A stretch of DNA of 64,000 nt from Aeromicrobium sp. (GCF_023146395.1 NZ_JAGLCD010000019.1:33040-97039), one strand, 5' to 3'; shown: positions 1 to 8,342, numbered from the stretch's first letter. Notes: generated by a model not told the origin, from the letters alone. Numbers and translations: made by a program.

Positions 1-1
1 G

Positions 2-43
2 TGGGTCGTCCTGACGGCAGTCGCGACGCTCCACGTGCTGTGA
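2..43 (+). CDS. 3' end of an upstream gene (partial)
   Basis: The second reading frame gives a 13-residue hydrophobic tail, WVVLTAVATLHVL, before TGA. Twelve of its 13 codons end in G or C, as expected for real coding sequence here, and it stops just before the convergent gene that ends at 55. The tail looks like the end of a membrane segment. Too little is present to name the protein, and it could be chance. Confidence 0.35.
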   Translation, partial: WVVLTAVATLHVL

Positions 44-54
44 GACCGACCGCC

Positions 55-321
55 TCAGTCGGAGCTGCGGCTCGAGCTGAGATCCTGGCCGTCCAGCTCG
101 GACGCGAAGTCCGGGTCGAGCAGGTGGGACTCGACGCGCGCGTACTGCCGCTGGATGTAGTCCTCCAGCTCGACGTGCTCGACCCGCCACTGCCCACGGC
201 CGCCGATCTGGATGCCCCGCAGATCCCCTGAGCGCACGAGCGCATAGACCTGCCGGACGGTGACGTTGAGGACCTCGGCGACATCAGCGAGAGTGAGGAA
301 TCGCGGCGTCTCCGAACCCAT
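55..321 (-). CDS. Excisionase/BldC-type helix-turn-helix DNA-binding protein
   Basis: This 88-residue protein carries an HTH_17-type winged helix at about residues 8-52: FLTLADVAEVLNVTVRQVYA is the helix-turn-helix, and the following GGRGQWRV-xx-ELEDYI stretch is the wing typical of excisionase/MerR-like DNA-binding folds. It is probably a small transcriptional regulator that binds DNA without an effector domain. The C-terminal 30 residues are acidic and Ser-rich with no recognisable domain. It is transcribed divergently from the SAF/MinD pair, which it may control. Family membership is clear; the target is unknown. Confidence 0.75.
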   Translation of the reverse strand: MGSETPRFLTLADVAEVLNVTVRQVYALVRSGDLRGIQIGGRGQWRVEHVELEDYIQRQYARVESHLLDPDFASELDGQDLSSSRSSD

Positions 322-331
322 GTGCCCAGTG

Positions 332-349
332 TGACACGGGTGAGTGTCA
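332..349. promoter_or_regulatory. Candidate operator between divergent genes
   Basis: The 153-bp gap between the HTH gene and the SAF gene contains a perfect inverted repeat, TGACAC-N6-GTGTCA. It lies just upstream of the HTH start and far enough from the SAF gene to regulate both. Its use as a binding site for the adjacent HTH protein is a guess. Confidence 0.3.
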
Positions 350-474
350 GCGCTCAGGTCATCTCCGGAGCCGGTGTGGACGACGGTGGACGGGTGGTGG
401 ACGAGTCACGGGTCCGTGCACTAGACATCCGGGTCAGGTGCGCAACTGCGTGCCCGATCAGGGTCGGGGGGACC

Positions 475-1119
475 ATGGGACGACGCGACACGACCACGCG
501 ACCGGCACGGCGGGTCGTCGTGCGTCGATGGCGCGACCCGCGGCTGCTCGCGGGCGTCGTGCTGGTCGTGGGTGCCACGGCGCTCGGGGCCCGCATCGTC
601 GTCGGCGCCGACGACACCGTCGAGTACTGGGCCGTCTCGGACGAGGTCCGAGCGGGCGACACCGTGGGCCCGGACGACCTCATGGCGACCAGGGCCAGGC
701 TCGACGGCGCGAGCGGCGAGGCCTACGTGCGGGTCGAGGAGGAGCTCCCCGAGCGGCTCGACGCACTGCGCTGGACCGTCGACCTCGCGCCGGGTGCGCT
801 CGTCGGGCGCGACTCCTGGGCGGCCGGCGACGCGTCCCGGGGTCATCTCCCGGTCAGCGTCCAGACGGGGTTCCTTCCCCCCGATCTCGGCGCGGGCGAC
901 CTCGTCGACGTCTGGGTGGGTCCGGGCCCGGGGGAGGCGACCGATCTCCCGGCCGTGCGGCAGGCGTCCGGGCTCCGGGTCCTGGACGCCGGCACCTCGG
1001 AGACGCTCGGAGCCAGCGTGACGCGGACCGTCGTGCTGGACCTCGGGTCGCAGACGCTCGGGGGCGAGCAGATCGCGGCGATCGCCTCCGGTCACGTGAC
1101 GCTGGTCCGGGTGCCGTGA
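475..1119 (+). CDS. SAF-domain membrane-anchored protein (CpaB/RcpC-like)
   Basis: A 214-residue protein with a basic N terminus, one transmembrane helix (about residues 23-42, LLAGVVLVVGATALGARIVV) and an extracytoplasmic SAF domain (about 45-120: YWAVSDEVRAGDTVGPDDL, then a PGALVGRDSW stretch). SAF domains of this layout occur in CpaB/RcpC pilus-assembly proteins. An in-frame reading extends to 322, but ATG 475 has a GGGGGG ribosome-binding stretch just before it and gives the expected N-terminal anchor. Its stop overlaps the GTG start of the ATPase gene, so the two are translationally coupled. No other Tad/Flp pilus gene is visible nearby. Confidence 0.75.
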   Translation: MGRRDTTTRPARRVVVRRWRDPRLLAGVVLVVGATALGARIVVGADDTVEYWAVSDEVRAGDTVGPDDLMATRARLDGASGEAYVRVEEELPERLDALRWTVDLAPGALVGRDSWAAGDASRGHLPVSVQTGFLPPDLGAGDLVDVWVGPGPGEATDLPAVRQASGLRVLDAGTSETLGASVTRTVVLDLGSQTLGGEQIAAIASGHVTLVRVP

Positions 1120-2261
1120 CCGACGTCGCGATCGCCGCTGCCGGTGCGGCGTGGGAGCCTCAGGCCCTGGCGGCGGTCGACCAGGCCCCGCACCTGCGGC
1201 TCGCGCGCCGCTGCGTCGACGTCAGCGAGCTGCTCGCGGTGGTGCGGACCGGGGCGGCCTCCGTCGCCCTGGTCGACCCGGCGCTCCCGGGCCTCGACAT
1301 CGACGTCGTGCGCGAGCTCACGTCGGCCGGGGCCGCCGTGGCCGCGTGCGGGGACACCGCGGCGGCGGCCGCCCTCGGCATCGCCTGGCGTCCTGATCCC
1401 ACCCAGCTCGGGCAGGTCGACTGGGCCGAGCCGGTGCCGGTCCCGGGTCCACCACCACCACCGTCGACCGGCGCGGACGACCGGAGCGCCGGGCGAGTGC
1501 TCGTCGTGTGGGGTCCGGCCGGTGCTCCGGGGCGTTCGACGCTCGCGCTCGCGCTGGCCTCGGCGCTGGCCGGCCTCGGGCAGCGCACGGCGCTCGTCGA
1601 CGCCGACGTGGCTGGCGGGACGCTGGCCCAGCAGCTCGGCGTGCTCGACGACCTCAGCGGGATCTTGGCCTCTTGTCGAGCCGCTGGCAACGGGCGCGGC
1701 CACGAGGTCGACGGCCATCTCGTGGAGGTGGAGCCGGGGCTCGACCTGCTCACGGGCATTCCGCGCGCCGACCTCTGGCCGCACCTGCGGGTCGGCGCGC
1801 TCGGCACGGTGCTGGACCGGCTCCGCAGCGACCATGCGCACGTCGTCGTCGACGTCGGGTCCGGTCTCGACCTCGACGGCACGGTCGGGCGGTCACGGCA
1901 CGCGCTGACCCGGAACCTCGTCGAGGAGGCTGACGACCTGGTCGTGGTCGGTCGCGCGGACCCCGTGGGGCTGTCCCGGCTGGTGCGGGGACTCGCCGAG
2001 CTGCGCGAGGTCGTGCCGGGCCCGCCGAGCGCGGTCGTGGTCAACCTCGCGGGGACGGGTCCGGGCTGGAGCGAGCGCGAGGTCGCCGAGACGGTGCGCC
2101 GGCTCGCCGGCCGCGCTCCCGACCTGTTCCTGCCCGCCGATCCCGCGACGCTCCACGCGGCGATGATGCACGGCCGGTCGCCCGGTGCGGCGGCTCCCGC
2201 CTCGCCCTTCGTGGGTCGGGTCCGCGAGCTCGTGGCCACACTTCGGCTGGACGACCGGTGA
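1116..2261 (+). CDS. MinD/CpaE-like P-loop ATPase
   Basis: GTG start overlapping the preceding stop (GTGA); 381 residues. The first 120 residues resemble a degenerate receiver-like domain (ELLAVVRTGAASVALVDP, then LPGLDIDVVREL), followed by a Pro-rich linker. From about residue 128 there is a ParA/MinD-type ATPase: VWGPAGAPGRSTLALALA is a deviant Walker A, and VDADVAGGTLAQQLGVLDDL follows it. The CpaE family has this receiver-plus-ATPase architecture and works in polar or pilus assembly with CpaB, the family of its partner gene. The usual first lysine of the deviant Walker A is not evident (GPAGAPGRST), which may change ATP handling. Confidence 0.72.
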   Translation: MTDVAIAAAGAAWEPQALAAVDQAPHLRLARRCVDVSELLAVVRTGAASVALVDPALPGLDIDVVRELTSAGAAVAACGDTAAAAALGIAWRPDPTQLGQVDWAEPVPVPGPPPPPSTGADDRSAGRVLVVWGPAGAPGRSTLALALASALAGLGQRTALVDADVAGGTLAQQLGVLDDLSGILASCRAAGNGRGHEVDGHLVEVEPGLDLLTGIPRADLWPHLRVGALGTVLDRLRSDHAHVVVDVGSGLDLDGTVGRSRHALTRNLVEEADDLVVVGRADPVGLSRLVRGLAELREVVPGPPSAVVVNLAGTGPGWSEREVAETVRRLAGRAPDLFLPADPATLHAAMMHGRSPGAAAPASPFVGRVRELVATLRLDDR

Positions 2262-2292
2262 TAACCTCACCCCGACCGGAGTGAGGAGTGCC

Positions 2293-3699
2293 ATGCAGCG
2301 TCTGAGCCCGTTGGACGCGCTCTTCCTGCAGAGCGACAGCCCCACGGTTCCCCGTCAGATCGCGACGTTGGCGATCCTCGAGGCGGGTGAGACCTCGCTC
2401 GACCACGACCGCCTCCTGCGCATCATCGACGAGCGCATCGACCTGGTCCCGCGGTACCGCCAGGTCCCTCGCCACGTGCCGGGCCGGATCGGCCCCCCGG
2501 TGTGGGTCGACGACGAGAACTTCGACATCACGCTGCACGTCCGGCGCTCGGCGCTGCCCTCGCCCGGATCGCGTGACGCCCTGCACGAGCTCGTGGGCCG
2601 GCTCGTCGCCCGCCGCCTCGACCTCGACCGACCGCTCTGGGAGCTCTACCTCGTCGAGGGCCTCGAGGACGGCGCCACCGCGTTGCTGTTCAAGGCGCAC
2701 CAGGCGCTCGTCGACGGGTCCGAGACGGTCGACCTCGCGCAGGTCCTGCTCGAGGAGGTCGCCCACGCCCGCGACATCCCGCACGAGGAGTGGACCCCGC
2801 GTCCCGATCCCGGCGCGCTGGCCCTGGCCGCCTCCACGGTCAACCGCACCGTGACGCACCCGGGCGAGGCCCTCCGCACCGTCGAGCGCGTCGCGGGCCG
2901 GTTCGTCCGTCACCTCCCGGTGGTCGGCACCCCCACGACCCCGTCGCACGGAGTCCTGCAGACGACGCTCTCGCGGCACCGGCGCTTCGCGACCATCGCG
3001 GTCTCGTTCGGTGAGCTGCGGCGGGTCCGAGAGTTCCACGGCGGCACGGTCAACGACGCGATCCTCGCCTCGATCGCCGGCGGCCTGCGTGGCTGGATGC
3101 TGACCCGGGCGGAGCCGGTCACCCCGAAGACGAGCTTCCGGGCGCTCGTGCCGATGTCGGTCGTGTCCGAGGGCCTGCCGACCTCGTTGGGCTCGCGGGT
3201 CACGGGGCACCTGCTGTCCCTCCCGGTCGGCGAGTCCAATCCCGTGGTCCGCCTGCACCAGGTCTCCTACGCGCTGAAGGACCACCGCGAGACCGGCCTG
3301 GCGGTCGCGGCCAACGAGCTCGCCAACCTCCCGGGCTTCGCGACCTCCACGTTCCACGCGGTGGGTGCGCGGGTCGCGATGGCCGAGGCGCGACGCGATC
3401 ACCACATCACCATCACGAACGTGCCGGGCTCGTTCGATCCGGTGTACCTGGCGGGGCAGAAGGTCCAGGAGGTCTACTCGGCGATCCCGCTGCGTGGCCA
3501 CCGTGCGGTCTCGATCGCGGTCACGTCGTACAACGGCCAGGTGTTCTTCGGTCTGGTCGGCGACCGTGAGGCGGTGCCCGATCTCGACGTGCTCGCCCAG
3601 TGCATCCGCGAGTCGGTCGACGAGCTCGTCGAGACGGCGACCTCGGCGACCCGGCGCGCCCCGCGCGGTCGCCAGCGCCCGCAGCGGGGCACCTCATGA
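2293..3699 (+). CDS. Wax ester synthase/diacylglycerol acyltransferase family protein
   Basis: A 468-residue member of the WS/DGAT O-acyltransferase family, which makes triacylglycerol or wax esters from acyl-CoA at the membrane. It begins MQRLSPLDALFLQSDSP, the usual start of this family, and keeps the NDAILASIAGGLRGWM and ITNVPGSFDPVYLAG regions. The active-site motif HHxxxDG is changed: residues 136-142 read HQALVDG, so the second histidine, generally regarded as catalytic, is glutamine. ATG 2293 is chosen because the family starts there; an in-frame extension to 2185 would overlap the ATPase gene. The next gene overlaps its stop by 4 bp. Confidence 0.85.
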   Translation: MQRLSPLDALFLQSDSPTVPRQIATLAILEAGETSLDHDRLLRIIDERIDLVPRYRQVPRHVPGRIGPPVWVDDENFDITLHVRRSALPSPGSRDALHELVGRLVARRLDLDRPLWELYLVEGLEDGATALLFKAHQALVDGSETVDLAQVLLEEVAHARDIPHEEWTPRPDPGALALAASTVNRTVTHPGEALRTVERVAGRFVRHLPVVGTPTTPSHGVLQTTLSRHRRFATIAVSFGELRRVREFHGGTVNDAILASIAGGLRGWMLTRAEPVTPKTSFRALVPMSVVSEGLPTSLGSRVTGHLLSLPVGESNPVVRLHQVSYALKDHRETGLAVAANELANLPGFATSTFHAVGARVAMAEARRDHHITITNVPGSFDPVYLAGQKVQEVYSAIPLRGHRAVSIAVTSYNGQVFFGLVGDREAVPDLDVLAQCIRESVDELVETATSATRRAPRGRQRPQRGTS

Positions 3700-3986
3700 G
3701 GGTCTACCTGGCGGCCGACGCCGACGACCTGCGCCGACTGGCCGCCGGCGAGACGCTCGACCAGGAGCAGCTGCTGGCCGCCTCGGAGGACGAGGAGGAC
3801 GAGCTGGCCGCCCTCGAGGAGGCCGTGGAGTCCGGTCCCGTCGCGGTGGCGGCCGAGGTCGACGTCGAGGACGCCCCCGTCGCGCTCGCGCACGTGCAGG
3901 CGTTTCACCTCGTGCTCGACGACAGCGGTCACCTGCAGTGGTTCGGCCCCGATGAGCTCGACGCGGTGCTCGACCTCCTGACCTGA
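3696..3986 (+). CDS. DUF6912-like protein
   Basis: A 96-residue acidic protein starting MRVYLAADADDLRRLAAGE, the pattern of short actinobacterial DUF6912 proteins. The ATG overlaps the acyltransferase stop (ATGA), so it is translated with that gene. No catalytic motif or membrane segment is visible. It ends just before a strong bidirectional hairpin. Function unknown. Confidence 0.65.
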   Translation: MRVYLAADADDLRRLAAGETLDQEQLLAASEDEEDELAALEEAVESGPVAVAAEVDVEDAPVALAHVQAFHLVLDDSGHLQWFGPDELDAVLDLLT

Positions 3987-4017
3987 GCCGGCGCCGGCCC
4001 CCCGGGCCTCCGGCGCG

Positions 4018-4059
4018 CACGAGGGCCCCGCACCCAGAACCGGGTGCGGGGCCCTCGTG
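4018..4059. terminator. Bidirectional hairpin terminator
   Basis: A perfect 18-bp stem (4018-4035 with 4042-4059) closes a 6-nt loop, AGAACC, between the convergent genes ending at 3986 (+) and 4088 (-). There is no T-run on either side, which is common for actinobacterial terminators. Confidence 0.8.
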
Positions 4060-4087
4060 GTCCGGTCCGGGTCGGCCCGGACCAGGA

Positions 4088-4558
4088 TCAGATCTTGGTC
4101 TTGCCGAGGTCGACCTCGGCGTTGAGCGATCGCACGATCTGCTTGTGGATCTCCGGCTCGATCTTGCGGCCGAGCAGCGGGATCGAGACCTTGACGTCGC
4201 CCTTGACCGTGAAGACGGTGCCTCCGCTGCCGTCGTCCTCGAGCGCGGCGGTGCCGAGCATCTCGGCCGGCTGGCCCACGATCGAGACCTTGACGTCGGC
4301 CACACGCGAGCCGTCGCTCTTCTGGCTCCACTTCTCGGTCTGCTTGACCTTGACCGTGGGGCCGGTGAGCTTCTTGACGAAGTCGGGGAGCTCGGCGGGC
4401 ATCGAACGCACGATCGTGACGGTGCCGTCATCGACGGAGACGTCGTACTCGATCGCTCCCTGGTCCTCGCACGTCTCGGTGCGGAACTCCTCGGACGTGA
4501 TGAGGCCGTACACCTCGTCGACCGTGGCGCTGTAGGTGAATGTCTCGGAGAGCTTCAT
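4088..4558 (-). CDS. DUF2505 family protein
   Basis: A 156-residue protein starting MKLSETFTYSATVDEVYGLI and matching the DUF2505 family, a START/SRPBCC-like fold that usually binds lipid or hydrophobic ligands; its actual role is not known. ATG 4558 is preferred to the in-frame GTG at 4564 because AGGA lies at good spacing before it. There is no signal peptide. It shares the hairpin at 4018-4059 with the convergent genes. Confidence 0.75.
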   Translation of the reverse strand: MKLSETFTYSATVDEVYGLITSEEFRTETCEDQGAIEYDVSVDDGTVTIVRSMPAELPDFVKKLTGPTVKVKQTEKWSQKSDGSRVADVKVSIVGQPAEMLGTAALEDDGSGGTVFTVKGDVKVSIPLLGRKIEPEIHKQIVRSLNAEVDLGKTKI

Positions 4559-4613
4559 GCGCACATCCTGTCAGGGGTTCCCGGGCTTGTCAGCGGGTCG
4601 CGGACGACGCGCG

Positions 4614-5372
4614 TCAGCGCGCGCTGCCCTCGCCCTCGACGGCCTGCTGGGTTCCCGTCTGCAGGGCCTTGAGCTCGGCCAGCCGGGCCTCGACCTCGAG
4701 CTGGTCGGAGTCGATCTCGAGCTCGGCGAACTGGGAGTCGAGGCTCGACGACGCCAGCTCGGCCTTGCCGGCCACGAGGGCCTCGTCGCGGCGCACCTTC
4801 TCCTCGAAGCGGGACAGCTCGCTGGTCGGGTCGAGGACGTCGATCGACTTCACGGCGTCGGCCACCTTGGCCTGCGCCTCGGCGGTCTTGGCGCGGGCCA
4901 CGAGCTGGTCGCGCTTGACCTTGAGCTCGTCGAGCTTGACGCGCATCTGGACCAGACCGACCTTGAGCTTCTCGACCGTCTCGCCCTGCGAGGCGATCAT
5001 CGGCGCGGCCTGCTTGGCCTCGTTCTCGAAGGAGATCTGCTTGGTCAGGGCGAGCTTGGCGAGCTGGTCGAAACGGTCGGCCTCACCGGCCTGCCCGGAG
5101 CTGCGCAGGGTGTCGGCCCGCTGGGAGGCAGCCAGCGCCTTGCCGCCCCACTCCTTGGCGGCGGCGACGTCCTCGGCGTGATCGGCCTCGGCGAGGCGCA
5201 GGTTGCCGATCGTCTGGGCGACGGCGTCCTCGGCCTCGGCGATCGAGCTCGTGTAGTCGCGCACGAGCTGGTCGAGCATCTTCTGCGGGTCCTCGGCCTT
5301 GTCGAGCAGCGAGTTGATGTTCGCGCGCGTGAGCTGGCTGATCCGACCGAGGATGGACTGCTTCTGGGCCAT
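4614..5372 (-). CDS. PspA/IM30-like membrane-stress coiled-coil protein
   Basis: A 252-residue PspA/IM30 (ESCRT-III-like) protein. It begins MAQKQSILGRISQLTRANIN, followed by the LLDKAEDPQKMLDQLVRDY block diagnostic of the family, and then is almost entirely helical coiled coil. Such proteins oligomerise on the inner face of the membrane to preserve it under stress. The start at 5372 follows GAGGA; the in-frame extension to 5441 would run over the terminator of the upstream gene. No PspB/C/F-type partner is visible. Confidence 0.85.
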   Translation of the reverse strand: MAQKQSILGRISQLTRANINSLLDKAEDPQKMLDQLVRDYTSSIAEAEDAVAQTIGNLRLAEADHAEDVAAAKEWGGKALAASQRADTLRSSGQAGEADRFDQLAKLALTKQISFENEAKQAAPMIASQGETVEKLKVGLVQMRVKLDELKVKRDQLVARAKTAEAQAKVADAVKSIDVLDPTSELSRFEEKVRRDEALVAGKAELASSSLDSQFAELEIDSDQLEVEARLAELKALQTGTQQAVEGEGSAR

Positions 5373-5423
5373 GGTGGGTCCTCTTCGTCCGAGCGTGGGG
5401 AGTGGTGCCTCGATCCAAGCGCA

Positions 5424-5468
5424 CCGCGGGCCCGCACTCAACCGGTGAGGTCGAGCACGGGCCCGCGG
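5424..5468 (-). terminator. Hairpin terminator after the RTX/LPXTG gene
   Basis: An 11-bp perfect stem, CCGCGGGCCCG with CGGGCCCGCGG, sits between the RTX-repeat gene (stop at 5481) and pspA. The 23-nt loop contains a small nested CTCA/TGAG stem. No T-run follows. It separates the two minus-strand genes into different transcripts. Confidence 0.6.
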
Positions 5469-5480
5469 CGAACCGCTGGG

Positions 5481-6731
5481 TCAGGCCATCTGGCGACGCG
5501 CGGTGCGGGCGCCCAGGAGGACGACACCGCCCAGCAGCGTCACGAGCACGCCTCCGATCAACATCGTGGCCGAGGCCTCGAGGCCGGTCGACGGGAGCAC
5601 CGCCGCCTGGGTGGGAGCTGCGGCTCGAGGCGCCACGGCGGGGACGACCGGAGCCGCCGGAGCCGCCGGGGCGACCGGGCCGACCGGAGGGACCGGGGCC
5701 GCCGCGACCGTCACGACGACCTCGGTGGAGTCGCCCGAGATGACACAGCTCGTGGCATCGCCGGGGATCGAGCACAAGGCGAGGTAGTACCAGAGGCTGC
5801 CCGATGCCGCCGCCGTGAAGGTGAGCTCACCGGTTGCGCTGTTGAACGACACGTTGGTGAAGTTCGCCGGGTCGGTCAGCGCGGTGTCGACGAAGTACTG
5901 GCGCAGCGAGCCGGGGGTTCCCAGACCCTCGGCGTCCTCCTCGTCGTCGAGCTGCTCGTCGTTCGCGGCGACGTTCAGCGTGATCGGGACGCCGGAGACG
6001 CCCGAGGCCAGATCGGTCACGGTGCAGGCGATGTCCAGGCCGTCGCCACCGAACAGCTGGTTGGTGCCGCCCTCGCCGCAGAGCTGGTCGTTGCCGCCGT
6101 TGCCGTACAGGATGTCGTCGCCGTCACCGCCGAAGATGACGTCGTCGCCGCCGATGTTGACGACGGGACCGTCGCCGTAGATCGTGTCGGCTCCGTTGCC
6201 GCCGAAGATGACGTCGTTGCCGCCGATGTTGACGACGGCGCCGTCGCCGTAGATCGTGTCGGCTCCGTTGCCACCGGAGATGACGTCGTTGCCGCCGATG
6301 TCGACGACGAAGCCGTCGCCGTACACCGTGTCGGCGCCGCCGCCGCCGTCGATCGTGTCGTCGCCGCCCGCGACGGTGGCCTCGCCGTCACCGTAGATCG
6401 TGTCCGGTCCGCCGCCGCCGTTGATCGTGTCGTCACCACCGTTGTTGGTGGCGGCGCCGTCGCCGCGAATCGTGTCGGCCCCGCCGCCGCCGTTGATCGT
6501 GTCGTCGCCGCCGTTGTTGGTGACGATGGCGCCGTCGCCGGAGAGGGTGTCGTCCCCGGCGCGGCCGTTGATCGTGTCGTCGTTGCCGGTGCCGAGCTCG
6601 ATGTTGCCGTCGCCGCTCAGGACGTCCGGCCCGGGAGTCCCGTCGATGTCGGCCGCCAGGGCGGACGTCGGGACCAGGGCGATCGTCGCGACTGCTGCGG
6701 CGACCCCCAGACGGAGTGTTGTTCTCTTCAT
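5481..6731 (-). CDS. Secreted RTX-repeat protein with LPSTG wall-sorting signal
   Basis: 416 residues with a Sec signal peptide (1-26, ending ALA before ADIDG), then about 150 residues of glycine/aspartate repeats of RTX type (GGxGxDxIxGDG), including six 24-residue units at 74-217, a Cys-containing folded region (218-340, four Cys), a Pro/Ala-rich spacer, and a C-terminal sorting signal: LPSTG at 379-383, a hydrophobic helix and a basic tail (ARTARRQMA). RTX repeats fold into a Ca2+-binding beta-roll, and LPXTG signals are cut by sortase, so this should be a calcium-binding protein fixed to the wall. RTX proteins of Gram-negatives use type I secretion; here the export route is Sec. It lies downstream of the PhoP/PhoR-like genes and may belong to their regulon. 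Confidence 0.85.
   Translation of the reverse strand: MKRTTLRLGVAAAVATIALVPTSALAADIDGTPGPDVLSGDGNIELGTGNDDTINGRAGDDTLSGDGAIVTNNGGDDTINGGGGADTIRGDGAATNNGGDDTINGGGGPDTIYGDGEATVAGGDDTIDGGGGADTVYGDGFVVDIGGNDVISGGNGADTIYGDGAVVNIGGNDVIFGGNGADTIYGDGPVVNIGGDDVIFGGDGDDILYGNGGNDQLCGEGGTNQLFGGDGLDIACTVTDLASGVSGVPITLNVAANDEQLDDEEDAEGLGTPGSLRQYFVDTALTDPANFTNVSFNSATGELTFTAAASGSLWYYLALCSIPGDATSCVISGDSTEVVVTVAAAPVPPVGPVAPAAPAAPVVPAVAPRAAAPTQAAVLPSTGLEASATMLIGGVLVTLLGGVVLLGARTARRQMA
6081..6512 (-). repeat. Six tandem 72-bp repeats encoding RTX units
   Basis: Codons for residues 74-217 of the RTX protein form six 24-codon units, each beginning GGDD or GGND and containing GGxGxDTIxGDG. They have diverged in sequence, with the last copies (GGNDVIFGGNGADTIYGDG) more alike than the first. 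Repeats like this can change copy number between strains. Confidence 0.85.
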
Positions 6732-6904
6732 GATGTGACCTCGTGAGGGAGGAGGATCCAGCCGTGATCGGCCGGAGGGAGTGCTCGTATATCAACACGG
6801 CGACGGCCGGCGTGTGAGCCAAATCATCACGTTGCTGGCTGCAGGGTCGACGGCATGCCCCAATCGCCGGCGCACCTGGTTCCGATGGGGGACGTCCGCA
6901 TGGT

Positions 6905-8335
6905 TCACATGGGCAGATAGAGCGTGAACGCGGTCTCGCCCGGCACGCTGTGCACCGTGACGCGGCCGTCGTGCGCCTCGACGACCGCCTTGACGATCGA
7001 GGCGCCCAGCCCGACCCCGCCCGAGGCTCGCGTGCGGGAGGAGTCGCCGCGTGCGAACCGGTCGAACACGTGCGGCAGCAGGACGGGGTCGATGCCGGGC
7101 CCGTCGTCACGGACTGTGAGAGCGACTCCGGCGTGGCTGCGGCGCAGCGAGGTCGTGATGGTCGTTCCGGGCGGGGTGTGGCGTGAGGCGTTGGTCAGGA
7201 GATTCGTCACGGCTTGGTGAAGACGCCGTGCGTCGCCGGTGACCTGGACGGCGTCGTCGGGGAGCTCCAGACCCCAGCGCCACTGCGGGTCGACGACCTG
7301 CCGGTCGGCCACGGCCTCCAGCGCGATGTGGGTCAGGTCCACGTCAGTACGGTCCAGGGGACGCCCGGCGTCGAGCTGCGCGAGCAGGAGCAGGTCGTTG
7401 ACGAGGGAGGACATGCGGGTCGACTCGGTCTCGACCTTCGCCAGGGCCTGGCGGACGATGTCGGGGTCCTCGCCGGTCCGGTGCACGAGCTCGGTGTAGC
7501 CCGCGATCGTCGCGAGCGGGGTGCGGAGCTCGTGCGAGGCGTCGGCGACGAACTGGCGGACCTGCTGCTCGCTCTGGTGACGGGCCTCGAGCGAGCTCTC
7601 GACATGGTCGAGCAGGACGTTGAGCGCATCGCCGACCCGGCCGACCTCGGTCGCGGGATCGGTGAGGTCGGCCGGCACCCGGGGCGTGCTCAGGACCGAT
7701 CCGCTCGAGAGTGGCATGAGCGAGACCTCGTGAGCGGTCGCGGCGACGTCGCGGAGCGGACGCAGCTGACGGCGCACGAGCACCCGGGCGGCCGCCGCGG
7801 CGGCGAGGGTGCCCCCCACGGTCAGCAGGCCCTCCCACACGATCAGGCTCGTCAGCGTCTCGTCGAGGTCGGCCGTGGGAAGGCCACCCACGACGACCGC
7901 GCCGTCGTCGTTGCGCACGGCCAGCACGCGATAGGTCCCGAGCCGGGACAGGTCGACGGTGCGGGTCCGGCCGTCGGCCGGGAGGTCGGCCAGCACGTCG
8001 AGCACGGCGGCGGGCAGCCGCTCCTGCCGGCCGTCGCCCACGAGATCGCCACGACGTACGGCGTCGTGGAACACCGCTGTGACGGTGCCCTCGCCCTGAC
8101 CCACCGCGGCAGGCAGAGGCTCGGACGCCGGAGGGCGCGAGCCGCCCGGGAGCCGGTCGAGCTCCCGGTCGAACCGGTCGAGGCTGTCGTGCAGCTGGGA
8201 GTCGAGGCGGTCGGTCAGGTACGACCGCATCGTCAGCGTCGCGAAGGCCGAGACCCCCACGCCCACGACCGCGACGAGCGCCACGGCGGTGACGATGAGG
8301 CGTCCGGTGAGGGTCGCCGGCAGCAGGCGCGGCAC
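6905..8335 (-). CDS. Sensor histidine kinase (PhoR/TrcS-like)
   Basis: 476 residues: transmembrane helix 1 (about 11-33), an extracytoplasmic sensor region (34-164), transmembrane helix 2 (about 165-188), a HAMP linker, a HisKA dimerisation domain with phospho-accepting His268 (DASHELRTPLATIAGY), and a HATPase domain with N box (NLLTNASRHT), G1 (DDGPGID) and G2 (GGVGLGASIVKAVVEAHDG). It starts 7 bp after the response-regulator stop, so the pair is an operon. It should sense an envelope or ionic signal and phosphorylate that regulator. The architecture fits PhoR/TrcS of mycobacteria; the signal is unknown. Confidence 0.88.
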   Translation of the reverse strand: MPRLLPATLTGRLIVTAVALVAVVGVGVSAFATLTMRSYLTDRLDSQLHDSLDRFDRELDRLPGGSRPPASEPLPAAVGQGEGTVTAVFHDAVRRGDLVGDGRQERLPAAVLDVLADLPADGRTRTVDLSRLGTYRVLAVRNDDGAVVVGGLPTADLDETLTSLIVWEGLLTVGGTLAAAAAARVLVRRQLRPLRDVAATAHEVSLMPLSSGSVLSTPRVPADLTDPATEVGRVGDALNVLLDHVESSLEARHQSEQQVRQFVADASHELRTPLATIAGYTELVHRTGEDPDIVRQALAKVETESTRMSSLVNDLLLLAQLDAGRPLDRTDVDLTHIALEAVADRQVVDPQWRWGLELPDDAVQVTGDARRLHQAVTNLLTNASRHTPPGTTITTSLRRSHAGVALTVRDDGPGIDPVLLPHVFDRFARGDSSRTRASGGVGLGASIVKAVVEAHDGRVTVHSVPGETAFTLYLPM

Positions 8336-8342
8336 GGCGAGG

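Noticed and set aside
1..231. A 76-codon plus-strand ORF at the window start
   Set aside because: Antisense shadow of the HTH gene at 55-321, whose fold is recognisable.
6081..6512. CRISPR array
   Set aside because: The 72-bp repeats are in frame, diverged, have no spacers and encode RTX units.
4536..6746. A 736-codon plus-strand open frame opposite pspA and the RTX gene
   Set aside because: Mirror of minus-strand genes with a clear PspA signature, signal peptide and LPSTG motif; the plus frame has no recognisable domain.
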